Of a stretch of DNA of 64,000 nucleotides, positions 54,601 to 61,828 are shown one piece after another. The notes beneath the pieces are model-generated. The model saw only the letters and a program-made list of their open reading frames with translations. It made no database searches and was not told where the DNA came from. This DNA comes from Sandaracinus amylolyticus. Its GTDB lineage: Bacteria > Myxococcota_A > Polyangia > Polyangiales > Sandaracinaceae. The DNA is taken from positions 6,820,001 to 6,884,000 of the forward strand of contig NZ_CP070225.1 of the NCBI RefSeq assembly GCF_021631985.1, read 5' to 3'. A program made the translations under genes and the position numbers. Positions within the stretch are counted from its first letter, which is position 1, and the number at the start of each line of letters is the position of its first letter.

Positions 54601-55411
54601 CGTCGAGCGGTCCGATCTCGTCGAGGGCACGCAGCACCGCGGTGCCGTCGGCGGGACGATCCTCGGGCGCACCTGCCAGCATCGACGCGACGAGATCGTC
54701 GAGCGCGTCGGGCACCTCGGGGCGCGCGCTGCGCAGCCGGCGCGGCGTCTCCGCGAGCATGCGCGCGAGCATCGCGATCGCGTTCTCCGCGGCGTAGAGC
54801 GGCTCGCCGCTCGCGCACTCGAAGAGCACGCAGCCGAGCGAGAACACGTCGGCGCGCGCGTCGACGCGCGACTCGGAGCGCGCCTGCTCCGGCGACAGAT
54901 AGCCGATCGTGCCGAGGATCAGGTTCGTCGCGGTGACGAGCGGCGCGTCGCGCTCGCGCGCGATGCCGAGATCGAGCAGCACCGCGTCCTCGGCGCGGCC
55001 GTGCGGCAGCATCACGTTCGCCGGCTTCACGTCGCGGTGCACCGCGCCCGCCGCGTGCAGCGCCGCGAGCGCCGACGCGATGCGACGCGCGACGTGCAGC
55101 GTCTCGCCGAGCGAGAGCGGCGCACGCGCGAGCCGTGCCGCGAGCGACTCGCCCTCGACCCACGTCATCGCGAGGTAGGGCCGGCCCTCGTCGAGACCGT
55201 GCGCGACGTGCGCGACGAGCGCCGGATGCCGCACGCGCTCCAGCAGCCGCGCCTCGCGCTCGAAGCGCGCGTGCTCGCGCTCGGTGCCGCGCAGGCGCTT
55301 CAGCGCGACGAGCTCGCCGGTCGCGTGGTCGAGGGCCTTCCACACCTCGCCCATGCCGCCCTCGCCGGCGCGCTCGATCAGCTCGAACCGCTCCGCGAAC
55401 CGTCGCGCCAT
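51659..55411 (-). CDS. Ser/Thr kinase with degenerate cyclase-like region, AAA ATPase and TPR repeats
   Basis: A 1250-residue multidomain regulator. The N-terminal kinase (about 8-265) has AGEGGMGEVW, VALKRL, HRDVKPANV and DLGIAR. Residues about 290-440 keep the layout of a nucleotide-cyclase homology domain (AGEVLARATRLARDAKPGTI) but lack catalytic Asp pairs. A large ATPase of the AAA_16/STAND type comes next: FVGRDKELAAIEAML, Walker A TAAPGVGKSRL near residue 475, Walker B VVLVIEDLHWAD. The C-terminal 400 residues are TPR-like helices. PknK-type kinases share this plan. Such proteins are thought to integrate signals into transcription. No HTH is seen. Confidence 0.9.
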   Translation of the reverse strand: MARRFAERFELIERAGEGGMGEVWKALDHATGELVALKRLRGTEREHARFEREARLLERVRHPALVAHVAHGLDEGRPYLAMTWVEGESLAARLARAPLSLGETLHVARRIASALAALHAAGAVHRDVKPANVMLPHGRAEDAVLLDLGIARERDAPLVTATNLILGTIGYLSPEQARSESRVDARADVFSLGCVLFECASGEPLYAAENAIAMLARMLAETPRRLRSARPEVPDALDDLVASMLAGAPEDRPADGTAVLRALDEIGPLDALLATSQPRARPPLSRNEQRFSLAAWVELASSSVLREGVTLDEVALDVSLRDTAAQLRELGADLVPIGPTSALVVVETRGTVADQAELAASVLAELIASRPSLRAAMAAGLAATSAGVPAGEVLARATRLARDAKPGTIALDETLVELLGARFEVEGQVLGRARARTEATPFVGRDKELAAIEAMLAEVIEEGAPRGVLVTAAPGVGKSRLGRELSARMRARGDVRVIEASAEVTSARSVNATTRALVRAAAGLPPHAPGARVDPRDGERLRVYLRSLPLDDRERVADLLCDLIGAPPSEPGIVLAAARGDAELTSRWTRRSVREWLAAECARAPVVLVIEDLHWADEVTLGHLGDALRVRGMCPLLVVALARPEVRDHLRTPWPHTTHLTLGELGARASERLVRAALGLDTSSETIARIVERAGGNPLFLEELARFVRERRAASDAVSSRRKTLPPTIAAVLHARLDDLSADRRRVLRAASVLGDRFLAEGVAAIAGESVSVVERTLQAIAARGMVERTDEGWAFSHALVREAAYATISPDDAPTAHVRAADWLEGRGDPDPREMLAHVERAKDPEREAHWLLRATARAWDAGADRETFELAARGLARATSDEERGAYEAWTAVSCLWRAELDRGLEHARRAVSILPLSHPIASLAVGSAVYLAGVAGDLQTVAMITQAWIAQGAVPSGRQGGIALVGILIALDHAGATDVARALLERATKSEHAHPVWTLLARAAMSHSLDGRLGESRALALEAIELATRQGDDTAVIFGHGYAVPFVGACRSREALAALDALVEAQAHTAMPIALAWLDLWRASVRLLLDGRAPELELHARRDDLSRAEAARYLLIFAHVLADRLDEAEAEIARAPFVTARFRPSVIEARIALRRGALETALARLEDAAREASAVTAVWGWEWIHLTRAEVLLAMGRDDDARAAVRTGLERLAITIEGADPWMREIVDASCIPVIALRELAARLGAP

Positions 55412-55468
55412 CCCGCGCTCAGGGTTGCACGACGGGATGCGCGCCGGAAGCGAAACTCGCGGATGATT

Positions 55469-56629
55469 TCAGCCAGGCTGTCGACCCACGGTCAACTGAC
55501 TTCCGCGCTGTCGGATGCGCCGGTATCCGAACGCGTGGAACACGTCGAGCGGGTACGCGCGCGCCACGCGGGTGTCGACGATCAGTCGGTCGCGATGCGC
55601 GGGATCGCGCCGCACGCCGGGCAGGAGCGGCAGTGCGCGATCGAGATGCGCGCGACGCAGCAGCTCGCTCGCGACGAGCCGCGCCTCGCTCACCTCGCGT
55701 CCCCAGAAGAACCCGTCGTCGCCGAGCCCTTGATAGAGCGGGAGGATCACCAGCCCGTCCGAGCGCGCCCGGATCTCGCCGCGTCGATCGCGCGCGAGCA
55801 GCTGTCCGCGCCGCACGCGCTCGAGGTTCGCGAAGCCGGGCGTCATCACGAACTCGTCGGCGGGCGTGATCGCGTGGCGCTCGATCACCTCCATCACGCG
55901 CGGCAGGTGCCCGCGGCGCGAGTGGAGCAGCGCGTGGCTGCGCTCGCGCTCGCGCGCGAAGTCACGTGCGTCGATCAGCCGCGCGGTCTCGAGCGCGACC
56001 CAGATCGCCGCCTCGAGGTTGTCGATCGACGCCGGGTCGTCGTGCTGACCGCCCTCGATCGTCAGCGTGATGCAGCCGTGGTGCGTGAAGTACTCGCTCA
56101 TCACGCCGTCGACCTGCTCCTCGAGCCCGAGGATGATCGGCAGCGGGAACGCGCGCGCGAACGCGCGCTGGGGGAGCGTGTCGCCGAAGAGCACGAACGG
56201 GATGCCCGCCGCGCTCGTCGTGTGCAGATCCATGAAGTAGACGGGGCCGCGCGCGCGCAGGATCGCATCCTCGATCACCTCGAGGAGCTCGCGCTGCTCG
56301 AGGTCCTCGGGGTCGTCACCGATGCGATCGGGACGCGCGTGCAGCTCGCGCACCCGCACCGGCGTCCACAGGCGATTGAGATCCTTCGCCTGGAACCGAC
56401 GCCGCAGGCGCAGCGACGCGAGGTTGCCGGCGAACGCGACGAGCTCGCCCCGCAGCGAGGGCGCGTCGAGCCGCTCCAGCACCCGATGGCTCGCGATCGT
56501 CCCCGCGGGCTCGTTGCCGTGGATGCCGCCGACGCAGATCAGCGTGGGGCCTGGGTGGTCGCCCCGGACGCGCCCGATCTCGCGCGCCGCGAGCGGAGCC
56601 GAGGACGAGTGGGGGCTCGGGGTGTCCAT
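55469..56629 (-). CDS. Succinylglutamate desuccinylase / aspartoacylase-like zinc enzyme
   Basis: A 386-residue M14-type zinc deacylase. GGIHGNEPAGTIA provides the His-x-x-Glu ligands, AKDLNRLW the substrate Arg, and YFMDLHTTSAAG the third ligand His; ITLTIEGGQHDD supplies the catalytic Glu. The family hydrolyses N-acyl amino acids. The C-terminal part (about 280-386) has a beta-barrel-like region and a basic end. It is divergent from the gene at 56901 over a 271-base region containing the 22-bp repeats. Confidence 0.87.
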   Translation of the reverse strand: MDTPSPHSSSAPLAAREIGRVRGDHPGPTLICVGGIHGNEPAGTIASHRVLERLDAPSLRGELVAFAGNLASLRLRRRFQAKDLNRLWTPVRVRELHARPDRIGDDPEDLEQRELLEVIEDAILRARGPVYFMDLHTTSAAGIPFVLFGDTLPQRAFARAFPLPIILGLEEQVDGVMSEYFTHHGCITLTIEGGQHDDPASIDNLEAAIWVALETARLIDARDFARERERSHALLHSRRGHLPRVMEVIERHAITPADEFVMTPGFANLERVRRGQLLARDRRGEIRARSDGLVILPLYQGLGDDGFFWGREVSEARLVASELLRRAHLDRALPLLPGVRRDPAHRDRLIVDTRVARAYPLDVFHAFGYRRIRQRGSQLTVGRQPG

Positions 56630-56696
56630 CGAGGTCGAGGCAGCCTACCGGCTCGGGCGCGATCGTCACGTGACCGACGTGACGTGGCCCACCGGG

Positions 56697-56783
56697 CCAG
56701 GAGCCACCGGCTCCTGACCCAGGAGACATCGGCTCCTGGCCCAGGAGCGATCGGCTCCTGACCCAGGAGACATCGACTGCTCC
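56697..56783. repeat. Four tandem 22-bp palindromic repeats
   Basis: Units start at 56697, 56719, 56741 and 56763 with consensus CCAGGAGnnAnCGGCTCCTGnC; the fourth is slightly decayed and one base short. Each contains an inverted AGGAG / CTCCT pair able to form a small hairpin, and neighbouring units could pair with each other. A palindrome GTCACGTGAC lies just upstream at 56665-56674. The array is in the intergenic region between divergent genes starting at 56629 and 56901. Confidence 0.85.
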
Positions 56784-56900
56784 GTTCGGTGACGTCGACG
56801 AACATCAACGAATTCCGCAGGTTGCGGTGCGCGAAGGACGTGAATTCGTGGGATGTGCGTCGAGTTTGAACGTCGCGAGGCTTCGTGAGACACCTCCGCG

Positions 56901-57665
56901 ATGCTTCGCCTGGTGATCTCGGGCCTCGTCGCGCTGGTGATCGCGACGTTCGCGACGTCTGCACGCGCGCAGACCCCCTCCGACGAGCAAGCGCGCACGC
57001 ACTTCGAGTCCGGTCGGCTCTACTTCGAGCGCGGCGAGTACGACGCCGCGCTGCGCGAGTTCGAGGCCGCGTACGAGCTGAGCCATCGCACGCAGCTGCT
57101 CTACAACATCTATCTCACGCTCGAGCGGCTCGGACGCCCCGGTGACGCCGCGGATCGCCTCGAGGCGTTCGTGGCTGCGTCGCCCGAGCTCGACGACGAG
57201 GCCCGCGCGAACTTCGAGACGCGCATCGCCAACCTGCGAGCGCGCGCGGCGGAGCTCGCACGCGAGGAAGAAGCGCGCGCGGCGCGCGAGCGCGAGGCGA
57301 CGCCGGTCGCACCGCCGGAAGAAGGCATCGGTACGCTCGGCATGATCGGGATCGGCGGGCTCGCGGCCGGTGGGGCGTCGCTGCTCGCGTTCGCGATCAC
57401 CGGCGGGCTCGCGGCGGCCGAGGACTCGTCGCTCGCCGACTCGTGCGGCGAGAACGCGGGCCGCACCTGCACCGAGGACGACGTGTCCACGCTGCGCACG
57501 CTGACGACGACCGCGGACGTCACGCTCGCGATCGGCCTCGTGCTCGCGGCCGCAGGAGGAACGCTGCTCGCGATCGACCTCGCGACGACCGAGCAGGCAC
57601 CGGTCGCGATCGCGCCGATGATCGGACCGAGCGTCGCGGGCGTGCAGATCGGAGGTGCGCTGTGA
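56901..57665 (+). CDS. Exported TPR protein with membrane segments
   Basis: A 254-residue protein. A signal peptide (LVISGLVALVIATFATSARA) precedes one TPR pair (ARTHFESGRLYFERGEYDAA, LREFEAAYELSHRTQLLYNI), a charged Glu/Arg helix (about 100-140) and two hydrophobic helices (GMIGIGGLAAGGASLLAFAI and VTLAIGLVLAAAGGTLLAID). It therefore carries periplasmic TPRs and a C-terminal anchor. This type recurs in myxobacterial genomes with no known role. Its stop overlaps the next gene's GTG (GTGA), so the two are coupled. Confidence 0.78.
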   Translation: MLRLVISGLVALVIATFATSARAQTPSDEQARTHFESGRLYFERGEYDAALREFEAAYELSHRTQLLYNIYLTLERLGRPGDAADRLEAFVAASPELDDEARANFETRIANLRARAAELAREEEARAAREREATPVAPPEEGIGTLGMIGIGGLAAGGASLLAFAITGGLAAAEDSSLADSCGENAGRTCTEDDVSTLRTLTTTADVTLAIGLVLAAAGGTLLAIDLATTEQAPVAIAPMIGPSVAGVQIGGAL

Positions 57666-59065
57666 AGCGCGTGGTGATGATGATCGCGCTCGCGGCGCTG
57701 CCGGGGTGCGGGCTCTTGTTCAGCGCCGACGATCACGTCGGCGGTGGCGAGATCGATGGTGGTCCTCGTGACGCGGCGATCGACGCGGCGGACGAGCCGC
57801 CGACCGATGCGGGCGAAGCGGATGCGGGCAGCGACGCCGGGCCCCCGCCGCCGCCCGAGTGCACCACGTCGGCCGAGTGCGGCGCGCCCGGGCTCGTGCA
57901 GTGCGTGAGCCAGCGCTGCCAGTTCTGCGCGACGCCCGACGCCGCCGCGCGCACGCTGCGCGACGACGCCGCGCTGCGCCCGCAGGTCGCGCTCGCGTTC
58001 GGCACCCGCGACACCGGTCCGCCGTACGTACACGTCGCCGCGTTCCAGGGCGCCGCGGGCGCCACGAGCTCGTGGCACCGCTTCGAGCTCGGGAGCCCGA
58101 CCGTCGAGACCCACACGATCGCCGCCGCCGGCGGCCAGCTCTGCGGCGGGACCGAGCCCTACGATCGCGTGCTCGGCGGCGCGTTCGCCGACGGCGGCGC
58201 CGGCACGATGACGCTCTCGTACCTCGGCCCGCGCGCCGACCGCACCTACTGGCAGTTCCTCCGCTGGTACGACGGCGGCGAGCCCGATGTCTCCGTGTAC
58301 GACTGCCGGCCGACGATGGCGACCACGATGCTCGGTCCGATCGTGCCCATCACGAGCACGGGCACCTTCGGTGGGATCTTCGTCACGCGCTGGATCTCGG
58401 ACACGACCGCCGGGCTCATCTCGGTGGAGTCGGGCTACGGCAACGAACAGGAGCGCCAGACGATCGAGCAGGTCACCCGCGAAGACGTCACGCACGTCGC
58501 CCACGCGAACGCGCTGGTGTCGCTCTCCTCGGCCGACCGCGCGCGGCAGATCTTCTGGATCCACGACATGACGTGGCCGAGCTTCATCGACACGCCGGGG
58601 CGCACCACCGACGCCGACTTCGCGGCGGTCGACGCCGACGACTACCTGATGGCGTACGGCGTGGGCGCGCTGATCCGCGTCGTGCCGGTGCACTGCGAGG
58701 GCTACGACTGCATGCCGATGGGCGACTCCGCGGACGTGCGCACCGACGCCGAGTCGGTCGACGTGGTGCGCGTCGCGCTGAGCAGCGGCTCGATGCCGCT
58801 GCTGCTCTCGGTCGAGGAGCGCGCGGGCGGCGATCAGCTCGTGATGCGCGCGCTTCGTCCCTCGCGCGCGCCGTGGGACGCGCCGGGCGGCGGTCGCGCG
58901 CTGGTCGTCGAGAGCGCGCCGGAGGGCGAGGACATCCTGGACGCGCAGCTCGTCACCGCGGGCACCGGCGCGACCGTGCGTCACGCGGTCGCGTGGCTGC
59001 GCGCCGGCGAGCCGGGCGCCGCGAGCGTGCTCGCGCAGGGCTACGCGGGCGCCTGCGAGCCCTGA
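57662..59065 (+). CDS. DAG-linker lipoprotein with propeller-like domain
   Basis: A 467-residue lipoprotein starting at GTG 57662 inside the overlap with the TPR gene. MKRVVMMIALAALPGCG (as translated) is the leader and lipobox. A linker (DAADEPPTDAGEADAGSDAG) and a small Cys module (CTTSAECGAPGLVQCVSQRC) lead to a domain of repeated beta blades (FVTRWISDTTAGLISVESGY, HANALVSLSSADRARQIFWI, DADDYLMAYGVGALIRVVPV), suggesting a beta-propeller. It should be at the cell surface or periplasm. It is likely to act with the coupled TPR protein. Confidence 0.75.
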   Translation: MKRVVMMIALAALPGCGLLFSADDHVGGGEIDGGPRDAAIDAADEPPTDAGEADAGSDAGPPPPPECTTSAECGAPGLVQCVSQRCQFCATPDAAARTLRDDAALRPQVALAFGTRDTGPPYVHVAAFQGAAGATSSWHRFELGSPTVETHTIAAAGGQLCGGTEPYDRVLGGAFADGGAGTMTLSYLGPRADRTYWQFLRWYDGGEPDVSVYDCRPTMATTMLGPIVPITSTGTFGGIFVTRWISDTTAGLISVESGYGNEQERQTIEQVTREDVTHVAHANALVSLSSADRARQIFWIHDMTWPSFIDTPGRTTDADFAAVDADDYLMAYGVGALIRVVPVHCEGYDCMPMGDSADVRTDAESVDVVRVALSSGSMPLLLSVEERAGGDQLVMRALRPSRAPWDAPGGGRALVVESAPEGEDILDAQLVTAGTGATVRHAVAWLRAGEPGAASVLAQGYAGACEP

Positions 59066-59071
59066 GGTGGC

Positions 59072-61009
59072 CTACCCGCCCAGCTTCTCTTCGAGGAGCT
59101 GGGCGGCGATGCCCATGAAGTCCTCTTCGCTCAGCACCGCGACCAGGTGCCCGTCCTGCACCACCGGCAGGCACCCGATGCGATAACGACGCATCAGCGC
59201 GATCGCCTCGAGCGTCGGCGTGTCGGGCGTCACCGTGATCACGTCGCGACGCATGATGTCGCTCACCGGCGTGGATGCGCTGTCGGCGCGCACGCCTTCC
59301 TTCTCGCGCTCGTTGAAGTAGCGCAGCACCGCGCGATAGCTGACGAGCCCGACGAGGCGTCCCTTGCCGTCCTCGACCGGCACGTGGCGGATCCGCTCCC
59401 AGCCCATGAGGTCCGCGACCAGCTCCACCGCGTCGTCGGCCTGCACGGTGAAGATGTCGGTCGTCATGTACTGCGAGACGCGGTGGTAGCTCGTCTTCGC
59501 GCTGCCGATCTCGTCGAGGCGCGCGCGCTCCCACTCCGCGACCGTGCGCCCCGTCTTCTGCCGCGCGACCGTCGCCGCGACGATCGCGGTGAAGCGCTCG
59601 CCGCTCGATCCGCGCTGCTTCATCTCGCCGAGCGACTGCATGATCCAGCGCGCGCCGGTGCGCATCGTGCGCACGCGCTGCTCGATGATGCCGAGATAAC
59701 GCGACGCGTCCTCCGCGTTGACGCCCGCGCGCTTCAGGCCGTCGCTCGCCATCGGGAGCAGTCGATCGAGCACCAGCGGCTGCGCGAGCACTTCTTCTCC
59801 GTCGAGCCAGGTGAAGCGCGCGCCGAGCCCGTTCTGCGCCGCGGCGTAGAGGTTCGCGTGCGCATGATCGAACTCCATGCGCTGCGTGATGTCCTCCTCC
59901 TGCGCGCCGAGCTCGCTCATCAGGCCGAGCCAGAACGCGGCCGTCGCGATCTCGTCGGGGATGCTCGGGCCCGAGGGCAGCACGCGCAGCTCGATGCGCA
60001 GGTGGGGCTTGCCGTTCGGCCCGATGCCGTAACACGCGCGGTTCCACCGATAGACGGTGCCGTTGTGCAGGCGCAGCGCCTTGAGCTGCGGGACCTCGCC
60101 GCGCTCGAACGTCTCGAGCGCGTTCTCGTCGAGATCGGTGCCGACGAGCGTCCGGAAGCGCGCGATGTCCTCCTTGTAGATCTCGAGGATGCTGCTGCGG
60201 ACCCAGCGCTTTCCGAAGTTCACGCGCGCCTGCGCCTCGCGCAGGTGATGGCCCTTGTGGCGCGTGTCGACCGCCTGCTCGAAGAGCGCGATGCGCGTCT
60301 CGGCCCAGAGCCGGCGACCGAAGAGCACCGGCGAATTCGTCGCGACCGAGAGCGCCGGCGCCGCGAGCACCTGCGCGATGTTGTAGAGCCGCGCGAAGTC
60401 CTTCGGGTCCACCTGCAGGTGCACCTGGAAGCTCGCGTTGCACGCCTCGACCATGACCGAGTCGTGCTTGACGATGAGCTCGTCGATGCCCTTGATCGCG
60501 AAGTCGTACGCGTCGCCGCGCGCCGCGGTCATCGCGCGGTTGAGCGCGAGATAACGCGGGCTCGGCACCATGTTCTCGATGCCGAGATCGTTCTTGCGGA
60601 TCGTCGGGAGGATGCCGATCAGCACCGGCATCATGTCGAGCTGATCGGTCACGCCGCGCACCTTCTCGAAGAGGTGCACGAGCTGCGCTTCCATCTTCGC
60701 GAGCCCGTCGCCCGCGAAGGGCTGGGGGTCCGCGTTCATCTCGAGGTTGAAGAGGCCGAGCTCGGTCGTGAAGTGTGGATCGTCGATGCGCTCCATCACC
60801 TTCATCGCGCCGGCCGCGGGGTGATAGCTGCGATCGACGAGGAAGAGCTCCTGCTCCGCGCCGATGCGCGGCACGCCGGTCTCGAACGCGTTCGACTCGA
60901 GCATGCGCTCGAGCGCGCGGAGATCGGTGAGGAGCGCGCGTGTGAACTGCCGCCGCGCCTCGCCCTCGAGCTCGCCCTCGACCTTCTTGTGCGTGCGCGT
61001 CTCGTTCAT
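59072..61009 (-). CDS. GCS2-type amide-bond ligase fused to CBS domain pair
   Basis: A 645-residue fusion. Residues about 40-460 are a glutamate-cysteine-ligase family 2 (YbdK-like) domain with GAEQELFLVDR, LEMNADPQPFAG, RIELRVLPSGP and NLYAAAQNGLGARFTW. Residues about 515-640 form two CBS repeats (MTTDIFTVQADDAVELVADL, MRRDVITVTPDTPTLEAIAL), which usually bind adenine nucleotides and regulate enzymes. GCS2 proteins join an amino acid to a glutamate or other carboxylate. The ATG at 61009 overlaps the esterase stop by four bases (ATGA), so the two are coupled. Confidence 0.88.
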   Translation of the reverse strand: MNETRTHKKVEGELEGEARRQFTRALLTDLRALERMLESNAFETGVPRIGAEQELFLVDRSYHPAAGAMKVMERIDDPHFTTELGLFNLEMNADPQPFAGDGLAKMEAQLVHLFEKVRGVTDQLDMMPVLIGILPTIRKNDLGIENMVPSPRYLALNRAMTAARGDAYDFAIKGIDELIVKHDSVMVEACNASFQVHLQVDPKDFARLYNIAQVLAAPALSVATNSPVLFGRRLWAETRIALFEQAVDTRHKGHHLREAQARVNFGKRWVRSSILEIYKEDIARFRTLVGTDLDENALETFERGEVPQLKALRLHNGTVYRWNRACYGIGPNGKPHLRIELRVLPSGPSIPDEIATAAFWLGLMSELGAQEEDITQRMEFDHAHANLYAAAQNGLGARFTWLDGEEVLAQPLVLDRLLPMASDGLKRAGVNAEDASRYLGIIEQRVRTMRTGARWIMQSLGEMKQRGSSGERFTAIVAATVARQKTGRTVAEWERARLDEIGSAKTSYHRVSQYMTTDIFTVQADDAVELVADLMGWERIRHVPVEDGKGRLVGLVSYRAVLRYFNEREKEGVRADSASTPVSDIMRRDVITVTPDTPTLEAIALMRRYRIGCLPVVQDGHLVAVLSEEDFMGIAAQLLEEKLGG

Positions 61010-61740
61010 TCCCCCACCCACTCACGGAGATATTTCGGCAGCATCACGCGCCACGTGGGCCAGTCGTGGTGCCAGTCGGGGCCCCAGTCCTCGACGCGAT
61101 TCGGGATGCCCTTGGCGCCGAGCACGTTCGCCATCGCCCAGCTCTCTCCGACGTTCTCGGCGCGCCCCGCGCCCGTCGCGAGCAGGAGGAATCGCTGCTT
61201 CAGCACGTCGAGGTGCAGGCCCTCGAGCGTCGGCACGAATTGCAGCGGCGAGCTGACGAAGTAGTGCTCGGTGAATTGCTGCGCTTCGATGAAGCGCATC
61301 AGGTTGTAGGTGCCGCTCATCGCGATCGCGCGGTGGAACAGGTCGGGGAACCGGCACACCGCGGCGACCGAGTGGAACGCGCCGATCGACGCGCCCGCCG
61401 CCCAGATCGGCACGTCGTCGCTCTTGCAGTCCATGCGGATCGCCGGGACCACCTCGTGTTTCACGTATTGGTGGTACTGGTTCATCATCCACATGCGGTG
61501 CTCGGGAGTGCCCTCCTTCCCGAACCACACGCGGCCGGCGACCGAGTCGCACGAGTAGACCTTGATCTTGCCGGCGGTGATCAGCGGCTCGAGCGCGCGG
61601 ACCAATTGCCAGCGCTCGATCTCCTCGGCGTCGCCCCCCGCGGTGGGGAAGACGAGCACCGGTTGTCCGTAGTGACCCCAGCGAGCCAGCGTGGCTTCGC
61701 ACCCCAAGCGCTCCGAGCGCCAGCGCGATTTCAGGAACAT
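61006..61740 (-). CDS. Alpha/beta-hydrolase-fold esterase
   Basis: A 244-residue esterase of the PF00756-like type. The start at ATG 61740 (MFLKSRWRSERLGCEATLAR) is preferred, since upstream in-frame residues lie in noncoding sequence. GHYGQPVLVFPTAGGDAEEI opens the fold. WAAGASIGAFHSVA is the GxSxG elbow with the nucleophile Ser, and a C-terminal DWHHDWPTW provides the His. No signal peptide. Its stop is coupled to the GCS2-CBS gene. Confidence 0.85.
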   Translation of the reverse strand: MFLKSRWRSERLGCEATLARWGHYGQPVLVFPTAGGDAEEIERWQLVRALEPLITAGKIKVYSCDSVAGRVWFGKEGTPEHRMWMMNQYHQYVKHEVVPAIRMDCKSDDVPIWAAGASIGAFHSVAAVCRFPDLFHRAIAMSGTYNLMRFIEAQQFTEHYFVSSPLQFVPTLEGLHLDVLKQRFLLLATGAGRAENVGESWAMANVLGAKGIPNRVEDWGPDWHHDWPTWRVMLPKYLREWVGE

Positions 61741-61828
61741 GCAGCGGGCCCCATCATCACACAAAGGCCCTCGGAACGGCAGATCGTCGTGACGGATGCG
61801 CCGGCATGGCCCCAATGCGTTCTGGACC

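Noticed and set aside
51848-56761. Open frame of about 1600 codons on the plus strand
   Set aside because: It is antisense to the kinase/ATPase gene, whose motifs are unmistakable, and consists of Arg/His/Ala-rich residues as expected for the opposite strand of very GC-rich coding DNA.
56697-56783. CRISPR array
   Set aside because: The repeats are head-to-tail with no unique spacers and no cas genes are near.
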